Shown in pieces: positions 57,241 through 64,000 of a stretch of DNA of 64,000 bases; within the stretch, counting starts at the first letter, position 1; each line of letters opens with the position of its first letter. The stretch is from Tetracentron sinense (Eukaryota; Streptophyta; Magnoliopsida; Trochodendrales; Trochodendraceae), in contig CM026565.1 of NCBI GenBank assembly GCA_015143295.1, positions 9,732,041-9,796,040 of the forward strand, read 5' to 3'. A program made the translations under genes and the position numbers. Below the pieces are notes generated by a model that saw only the letters and a list, made by a program, of their open reading frames with translations, searched no databases and was not told the origin of the DNA.

Positions 57241-59563
57241 TGTTAGACATGATGCCCAGAAAAGTCATTTAGATTGTTAGAACCTTATTAATTTGATTAA
57301 TAAATGCTTCTTCTTAATCTATTGTGTATTCATTATGGGTAATTGACCATGATCATGAGATGATCTATACAATATGAGATATCGATAAAGGTCCATAGGA
57401 TATATTGTAGGAAAGTTATGTGATTAGATTATCACAGGTAGATATAACTTTCTGGTTCCTTATACCTTATATAGTCACAGCTGTGGGTGAAGCTGGGCAC
57501 TTCAGTTATATGGTTGCCAGAATGCTAAGATGTTCTCAATAGTTGAGATGTAGTTCTATCTCGAACTATTGTAGTGAAGACTACACATCAGCATATGGGT
57601 GCTTAAATGTACACTGACTGATTTCATTCAATTTGAGACCTCTTTCATAAACATACTATCAGATAGTTGGTCTCTCATTCACATTGAACGGTTTCGATAA
57701 TCCTTAGATCTGATGAGTTCATCTATGACTGAGTAGTGATCTGACTGTTTTGATTCCACCAACGTATTTTCTAACTTAGGGAATACAATACAATACAGTG
57801 ACAGTTGGATAGTCAGAAAGTTGTTTGAGTCATGATGAATTTCAAACAAGAAATCCATGCCCATTAATTTCTAACTTAGGGAATACAATACAGTGACAGT
57901 TGGATAGTCAGAAAGTTGTTTGAGTCATGATGAATTTCAAACAAGAAATCCATGCTCATTAATTTGAGAGATTATCCAAGTTCCGGGTAAGACAGTTGAT
58001 TAAGTTCAAATCCTGTGCAGGTGATTTTGAAAACAAAATAAGTTTCAAAATATACTTTTATTAAAAGGTATTATACTTATAAAAGGATTTTTTCAAAATG
58101 TTTTTCATGAGAAATTGTTTCTCATGGCTTAATCATAAGTCTTGGAAACCCGGATGATTTACAATGGGCTATGGGTTAGATAATATGTCAATCTCAAAGG
58201 CCCATTAGGGATAATGTATTTGGAAGGATAATCGAATTTAAAAGTTCATGTGGCGGGATCCGTAATGGTTAATGTTCATACACTGGGATTCAATTGCAAC
58301 ATGGATATCTCACGTCACTTGAAATTCCGATGTAAATCTCGTTTAGGGTCAATGGGATAACATTGGATAAGCCAGGGTAAGAATGTCCCAGAGCAATCTG
58401 TGGAGGTGCTCACATAAGAAATACAAGCTCAATAATTGATTAAAGTTAATCAATTATTTTAAGTGATTAAAAGTTAATCATTTAATTAAATAGATTAAAA
58501 GTTAATCTATTGTTTAAATTAATTGTTAATTTAAACTAAGGGATTATTTTAGTAATTATTTGATTAACATAATTAAAGGGGAAATGGGTTTGACCTATAT
58601 CCATAAACCTATTAAAATGGACCTTTAATATAGGCCAAAGCCCATGGGTTTAAACCCTAGGGTGGGGCACCCACTTGAGGAATCCTAATTGGATTAGGAT
58701 TTGTTTAATTGAATAATTATTAAAAGATAATTCATTTTATTATGGAATTAAAATCCAATAGTTGGATTGCAATTAGGATTAAGATGTTATTGTAATTAGA
58801 TAACAATAAGGAGTTTTAGCTCCTCAAATCCCACCCCCCATAGTAGCTCACGCCCCCCTCTTGTGGACTCCTAGTTTGACTAGGTTTCCTACTTTGGTGT
58901 AAGATGTTGACTTATCCCTTTTAATTAAGGAATCCTCTTATAAAATGGACTCTTTTTTTAATAAGATTACTATGACTAAAGTAGTTATAGATTAAGTAGG
59001 AGTTTATTTAATTAATAATAAGAGTTATTGTTAATTAATAAATCCTACTAGATAAGACCAAGTTGGAGTAGGATTAGGATAAGATCCTAGTCTATAAATT
59101 CCCCAACACCCTAGACCATTAAGTAGAATTCTCCAGAATTTTTTCTCTCCTCTCCTCTCCTCTCTCTCTCAAAACCATGTGCCCTAGGGGAGATCCCTAG
59201 GGATTTTCGTGAGCTATATTGGTGGTCCTAGTTGGGTTTTGCAAATCTAGGGTTTTGAACCTTAGTATTATTGGTGATAGAAGGTCTACACCATTGATCC
59301 ATCTTCTTCCTCTTGCTTCTATAATTCCAAAGGAGATTCTAAAGCTTCAAGGGGATAGCGAAGAACAAGAATCGAGCTTCTAGTATTTTTTCGGAGAAAT
59401 CTCTACAAAGAGTTCTGACTGTTCGAGTTCATTAAGCTTCACCGGTGAAAAGCATTCACCGAGGTGATATGCCTAAAACTCTTAGATAATTTTGATGCTT
59501 TCTATGGTGTTAAGATCTAGGGGATCTAGTTTCCGCATAAATTTTTATCCGGATCCCCCTTCA
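57241..59563 (+). repeat. Element C 3' LTR
   Basis: 2.32 kb, about 97 bp longer than its partner because a ~95-bp segment (TTCTAACTTAGGGAATACAA to AAATCCATGC) is tandemly duplicated at about 57768-57962. TATA box at 59093-59100. Ends CCCTTCA, followed by CAGTT and element F's leader. Confidence 0.93.
57768..57962. repeat. ~95-bp tandem duplication in C 3' LTR
   Basis: Two adjacent, almost identical copies. The 5' LTR has one copy (about 40585-40675), so the duplication is later than the insertion of C or was present only in the template used for this LTR. Confidence 0.88.
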
Positions 59564-59930
59564 CAGTTTCCCTCAGGCTAAGCGGAAGTGTTTCCTCTGA
59601 GTTGAACTTAGAACTCACATGGAAGTGTTGTCTTAAATTTGTTACCATGACATAACTGGTATCAAGCGAATCCTTCGATCGGTCTAGGATCCTATTCTCG
59701 GTTCTAGTTTAGACTACATTCTTAGTCTCATACCAGAAAAGATAGATGCCTAACAGAAGGATCTTAGCTACGCTAGGAAACTAGGTTATAATTGTATGAC
59801 TACGTGTATACTCCGATGTATACTATATGCAAGTATTAGCATCTCATGATTATTGAATTGCTATATGTGGTGTGAGGTTGGTATTCAAGTTAGACTCATG
59901 TTTACCCAATAGATCTTAGGATTTTACATC
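59564..59930 (+). other. Element F leader, downstream of element C
   Basis: The remaining leader of F between the copia insertion and gag. No ORF. It contains TGGTATCAAGCGAATC near 59658, a partial echo of the primer site, but it is far from the LTR and probably coincidental. Confidence 0.6.
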
Positions 59931-61160
59931 ATAAGACGCGACAATCAGGGTCATGGTTACCATACTCGAAGATCCGAAGGTGAGGTTCCGAGAGAGGAGG
60001 AGCCGCTTTACTTCACAAACACTATGGATTCCATAGCAGAGACCTTGGCTTTATTGGCAGTCAGACCTGCTGTGGCTACTCCTACCCCACTAACTACTCC
60101 TGTGCCTCCACCGGTGCATCACACCATGGGCTTGAAGCTTTCCGGAGACTATGGCCTCTGACATTTTATGGTACTCTGGACCCAATGGTGGCAGAGGCCT
60201 GGATTATGCAGTTGGAGAAGACCTTTCGGGCTCTCCAATGTACTGAGGAGCAGTAAGTCAAATGGGCTTCCTTCGTGATGGAAGGCGAAACCGAACATTG
60301 GTGGAGAGCGGCCCAAAGGCAGAGGGATGTTGCGAAGGAAGGGGAACCCTGGACATGGGTGGAGTTCCTAGACACCTTCCGTGAATAGTATTTTCCCAAA
60401 TTCATTCGAGAACAGAAGGTGAGGGAATTCATGCTCTTAAAGCAGGGAGCGATGAATGTAGCCGAGTATGAGGCTAAGTTCACCGAGTTATCAAGATTTG
60501 CTCCGCATTTGGTTGCAACTGAAGACCTGCGGGTCAGGAAGCTTGAGATGGGGTTGAAGGCGTTCATCCATGATAGGGTGTCCATTCTCCAAGTGGAATC
60601 CTGGAGGGAGATAGTGGGAAAGGCGAAGATCACCGAGAAGAATGCATAAGAGTTTATCAGGAGAAGAGATAGTGGCTTCGGGAGGAGCATGTCTCACGGT
60701 CAATCTAGTGGTTCTTCACAATCCGAGAAGAGGACCAGGACTACACCGTACCAGTTCTCTCAGCTGATGTCAGCTCAGAGACCTTCTTTTGCGCCTCAGG
60801 CACCGGGCTCTATGACATCACAAGCTACAAGGGTTACGCCTCTGGCTTCCTCCGCATTGCATGCATTTGAGGGGTGCGTCGTATGCGGTCGTTGGCACAA
60901 GACTGAGGATTGCCGAAGATTATCAAGTGGATGTTTCCACTGTGGTGAGGTTGGTCACATGATACGGGACTGCCCACGCAAGCAATCACAGACTGGACCA
61001 CGGGGAGTCCAACCTCCAGGCAAGTAGACTTCACTTCAGGGATCTTCATCTCAGGCCTCTAGATCCTTGCCGCCCACCCAACAGCCTCGTCAGGCTAATC
61101 AAGACAGGGTATTCGCCATGACTGACAAAGACACACAGGCATCTGATGATGTTGTGTAAG
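59931..61160 (+). pseudogene. gag: Element F gag region
   Basis: Tekay-type gag. Seen: an RRDNQGHGYHTRR-like N-terminus (59934 onward), SIAETLALLAVRPA (60031-60070), a proline-rich linker, and a gag core with AEAWIMQLEKTFRAL (60192-60235), GETEHWWRAAQRQR and MNVAEYEAKFTELSRFAPHL (60452-60510). The CCHC knuckle CFHCGEVGHMIRDCP is at 60931-60975, followed by a Gln/Ser-rich tail. It resembles the gags of A and D. Broken at several places. Confidence 0.85.
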
Positions 61161-61306
61161 GTACGCATGAGTTTGATATTGTTAAAGTTCTAGAGTTGCC
61201 ATGATATATTATGTGTATATATCCTATGTGGTGTTTTGCTATGCTTGTATCTATATGTATTAGGTATGTAGTTTATGTTATAACTTGGGTAGTTAAAAAT
61301 TCTCAG
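61161..61306 (+). other. Element F gag/protease spacer, AT-rich and intron-like
   Basis: A 146-bp spacer starting GTACGC and ending TTCTCAG, T-rich throughout, between gag and protease. It has the same position and nearly the same length as those of A and D. Confidence 0.5.
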
Positions 61307-64000
61307 GTTCGTTGCTAGTAAATGATTGTTTGGCACAGGTGTTGATCAACATGGGATCCACTTATTCATTTGTCTTAACTAGTTTTGCCAAAGGCTTTAC
61401 GTCCGAGCCAAGTAAGCTACCTTGGGAGTTGTCCATTTCGACTCTGTTGGGTAAGTCTATTAAAGCAGATAAGGTGTATCCGGGTAGTGTTGTGCAAGTC
61501 ATGCAGCATAAGTTGCCAATCGACCTGATCATTCTGGGATTTCAGGATTGGGATGTCGACGTTATCCTAGGTATGGATAGATTGGCTCTCAGCTCACCAC
61601 GGACATGTGGTGTGTTTCGAGAAGGTGGTGAACTTTAAACCTGCTGGGTTGAAGCCGTTTCATTTCATGGGGCTTCAAAAAAGAGACATTGCTCACTCCA
61701 CATCCATTCTCGTTGTGTGTGAGTATATGGATGTTTTTCCAGAGACTTACTGGGATTGTCTCCTGATCGGGCAATCAAGTTTGTGATTGAGTTAGCTCCA
61801 GGCATAGCTCCGATTTCTAGGGCTCCGTATAGAATGACCCTTATTGAGCTTAAGGAGTTAAAGGATCAGTTGGCTGAATTGCAAGGCCTTGGTTTCATCT
61901 GGCCAAGTGTCTCACCTTGGGAAGCTCCGGTGCTTTTCGTGAAGAAGAAAGATGGGTTGATGCGGATGTGCATTGACTATAGACAATTGAACAAAGTCAC
62001 GATCAAGAATCGTTATCCATTGCCTCCGATAGACGACTTGTTTGATCAGTTGAAGGGTGCGAAGTTTTTCTCAAAGATTGACCTTCGATCTGGTTATCAT
62101 CAGTTGAAGATCAAGAAAGAAGACATTCCGAAGATGGCATTCAGAACTCGATACGGTCACTATGAGTTTTAGGTGATTTCTTTTGGTCTGACTAACGCGC
62201 CGACTGCATTCATGGATCTGATGAACCAGGTGTTCAGATCGTCTCTCGATCAATGGGTGGTCGTATTTGTAGATGATATCCTTATGTATTCACAGACACA
62301 GGATGATCACACGAGAGATCTCGCCTTGTATTGCAGACTCTTCAAGAGCATAGTCTGTACGCTAAGTTGAGCAAGTGCAAGTTCTGGCTAGACAAGGTAT
62401 CTTTTCTTGGTCATGTGGTGTCTCCCGAGGGTATCTCAGTTGATCCTACAAAGATTGAGGCAGTAATGAACTGGGAGAGGCCGAAGAGTGTTACCGAGAT
62501 TCGTAGTTTTCTCGGTCTGGTAAGATACTACAGGAGTTTTATGGAAGGATTTTCCAGCTTGGCAGCTCCGCTTACCTACCTCACACGAAAGAATGCTAAG
62601 TTCACTTGGAGTGAGAAGTGTGAGGCAAGTTTCCTAGAGTTAAAGAAGAAGCTTACTACAGCCCCTGTTCTCACAGTTCCGTCTGGGAGTGGTGGTTTCA
62701 AAGTCTACAGTGATGCTTCACTAGTCGGACTTGGGTGTGTTCTTATGCAGCATAAGCAGGTGGTTGCCTATGCTTCTCGTCAGTTAAAGGAGCATGAGCA
62801 GAACTACCCCAAGCATGATCTAGAGCTTGCCGTAGTCATCTTTGCGCTGAAGATTTGGCTTCACTACCTCTATGGGGAAGAGTTCATGGTGTTCACGGAT
62901 CACAAGAGCTTGAAGTATCTCTTCTTGTAGAAAGAATTGAATATGAGGCAACGTCGATGGATGGAGTTCATGAAGGACTATGATTGTTCCATTCAGTATC
63001 ATCCGGGTAAGGCGAATGTAGTAGTTGATGCTCTTAGCATGAAACCTTAAGGGGTTATGCCTCACATGAGGGTACAAGAGTGGAAGTTATTGCAAGATAT
63101 GTGTAACCTAGACACTACCCTCAGGCATGTTACATATGGGCCAGTGATATCAAGCATCTCGATTAGGCCGCATATCTTGAGCCGGATCAAGGAGTTGCAG
63201 AATTCGGAAGTTGAGTTGCTTGCTTACCAAGACAAGTCGGTTAGTAGTGGTAGTCAGGAGTTTGCTTTGAATGGTGATGGTGCTATCACATTCAAAGGCA
63301 GGTTGTGTGTTCTCGCCGACACAGTGTTGAGGGGTGAGATCTTGGACGAGGCTCACCGATCCAAGTACACGGTACACTTGGGAGGTACTAAGATGTACTA
63401 AAATCTCAAGAGGCACTACTAGTGACGAAACATAAAGAGGGAAGTCACCGAGTATGTTTCTAGATGTTTGGTGTGCCAGCAGGTGAAGGCCGAGCATCAG
63501 AGGCCGGTAAGTCTTTTGTAGTCCCTCCCTATTCCGGAATGAAAATGGGAGAATATCTCGATGGACTTCATAGTTGGGTTGCTAAGGACGGCGAAGGGCT
63601 CCAATGCTATTTGGGTGACAGTTGACAGATTGACTAAGTCTGCACACTTTCTTCCGTATCGGACTACCTTCAGTTCGAATCAGTTGGTAGCTTTGTATGT
63701 CAAGGAGGTGGCTCATCTGCATGGTGTGCCGGTTTTCATTGTGTCTGATCGAGATCCTAGGTTTACTTCCAGGTTCTGGAAAACTTTTCAGGGTGCTATG
63801 GGTTCTCGGTTGGATTTTAGCACCGCTTTTCATCCTCAAACCAATGGACAAACTGAACGGGTAAATCAGGTTGTGGAGGATATGCTTTGGGCTTGCATGT
63901 TGGACTTTTAGGGCAGTTGGGAGGAACACTTTCCGTTGGTCGAGTTTGCCTACAACAATAGTTACCAGGCTTGCATCTAAATGGCGTCTTTTGAAGCTCT
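61307..64000 (+). pseudogene. pol: Element F pol region, runs off the window end
   Basis: Seen in order: a protease-like segment (VLINMGSTYSFV, 61339-61375; VILGMDRL, 61562-61585). RT follows with [15 protein letters not shown] (61912-61957), [20 protein letters not shown] (61978-62038) and FVDDILMYS (62263-62290). RNase H has [10 protein letters not shown] (62706-62735) and [10 protein letters not shown] (62896-62925). The integrase zinc region [11 protein letters not shown]...[11 protein letters not shown] runs from 63357 to 63500, and the core has [15 protein letters not shown] (63615-63660), [12 protein letters not shown] (63746-63780) and NGQTERVNQ. It is cut by the window end within the integrase core. 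Many breaks. Tekay-type by similarity to D and A. Confidence 0.9.

Larger units (their letters stand above)
40055..59563 (+). mobile_element. Element C: Ty1/copia retrotransposon, both LTRs present, carrying element D
   Basis: Two long LTRs (40055-42280, 57241-59563) start TGTTAGAC and end CCCTTCA. They flank copia-order coding regions: gag, protease, integrase, RT, RNase H. Flanks CGGTT (40050-40054) and CAGTT (59564-59568) form a target duplication with one mismatch. The insertion is in the leader of element F, 14 bases after its primer site. Element D (44312-54774) lies within C's gag. The LTR pair shows scattered differences, more than the D pair, so C is older than D, as nesting requires. 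The coding region is broken at several places. The copia lineage is not resolved; wording is nearest to Bianca/Angela-like elements. Confidence 0.9.
32758..64000 (-). mobile_element. Element H: Tekay-type gypsy, 3' half visible, host of element F
   Basis: Only the 3' LTR (32758-35360), the polypurine tract and the pol region to 38144 are visible before element F interrupts it. Its remaining 5' portion (rest of pol, gag, 5' LTR) should lie beyond the window, after F. It inserted into the ~70-bp tandem array of B, and the base run before it (GGAGC, 32753-32757) is the candidate target duplication. The coding region is broken in several places. The LTR belongs to its own family but shares the palindrome, hairpin and distal-block modules with A and G. 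Confidence 0.85.
38145..64000 (+). mobile_element. Element F: Tekay-type gypsy, 5' part, inserted in element H and carrying element C
   Basis: The 5' LTR (38145-40024) is followed by a primer site (40029-40040). Copia element C occupies 40055-59563 in the leader. Gag (59931-61160) and pol (61307 onward) then run off the window end within the integrase. Insertion is in H's RT region. It belongs to the same family as solo LTR E. The coding region is decayed, with clearly more breaks than A or D. Its 3' LTR and right target duplication are outside the window. Confidence 0.9.

Noticed and set aside
59658-59673. Second primer binding site of element F
   Set aside because: TGGTATCAAGC resembles the site but is far from the LTR; the true site is at 40029-40040.
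60166-60690. 174-residue minus-strand ORF
   Set aside because: It is opposite to the well-supported gag region of F and is its antisense shadow.
1-64000. tRNA, rRNA or prokaryotic operons
   Set aside because: Looked for cloverleaf-like or rRNA-like sequence and Shine-Dalgarno-spaced gene strings; none seen. The only tRNA-related sequences are primer binding sites.

Overview
The window is plant nuclear DNA made, as far as I can see, entirely of LTR retrotransposons inserted into one another. I find no host gene, tRNA, rRNA, CRISPR array or prokaryotic feature. An angiosperm is indicated by chromodomain Ty3/gypsy elements of the Tekay/Del type, a Tat/Ogre-type gypsy element with a second RNase H and an antisense plant-mobile-domain ORF, a Ty1/copia element, and initiator-Met tRNA primer sites (TGGTATCAGAGC). 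The species cannot be named from sequence alone. All elements are treated as fossils.

Layout. Element B (Tat/Ogre-type gypsy, + strand) is the oldest layer. It begins before base 1 and is followed to 32757: gag 1-1645, protease 2702-3193, RT/RNase H 14292-15265, second RNase H 15326-16051, integrase on both sides of 16600-20887, 3' tandem repeats 21560-22560, an antisense ORF region 22700-29758, and two more tandem arrays to 32757. Three insertions interrupt it. Element A (Tekay, -, 4617-14286) has both LTRs. Solo LTR E (+, 16600-20887) carries a second solo LTR, G (-, 17057-19534), inside it. Solo LTR I is at 24903-28325.

Element H (Tekay, -) starts at 32758 inside B's tandem repeats and runs past the window end. 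Element F (Tekay, +) starts at 38145 inside H's RT region and also runs past the end. Element C (Ty1/copia, +, 40055-59563) sits in F's leader, and element D (Tekay, -, 44312-54774) sits in C's gag. The nest is therefore five deep: B > H > F > C > D. Target-site duplications were read for A (ACGGG), E (ATCTA), G (AATAC), I (GAAAA), D (AATTG) and, with one mismatch, C (CGGTT/CAGTT).

D is the youngest layer: its two LTRs are nearly identical and its coding region is close to whole. A is also fairly young. B, F, H and C are clearly decayed. The most interesting signals are non-coding modules shared by otherwise different LTR families. One is a cluster of ACCGATCGATCGGT palindromes upstream of the TATA region; another is a hairpin-forming box with stem GCTGAG/CTCAGC; a third is a distal U3 block. 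D has a 26-bp minisatellite in place of the palindrome cluster. Also notable are the antisense plant-mobile-domain ORF of B and an intron-like spacer at the gag/protease boundary of three Tekay-type elements.
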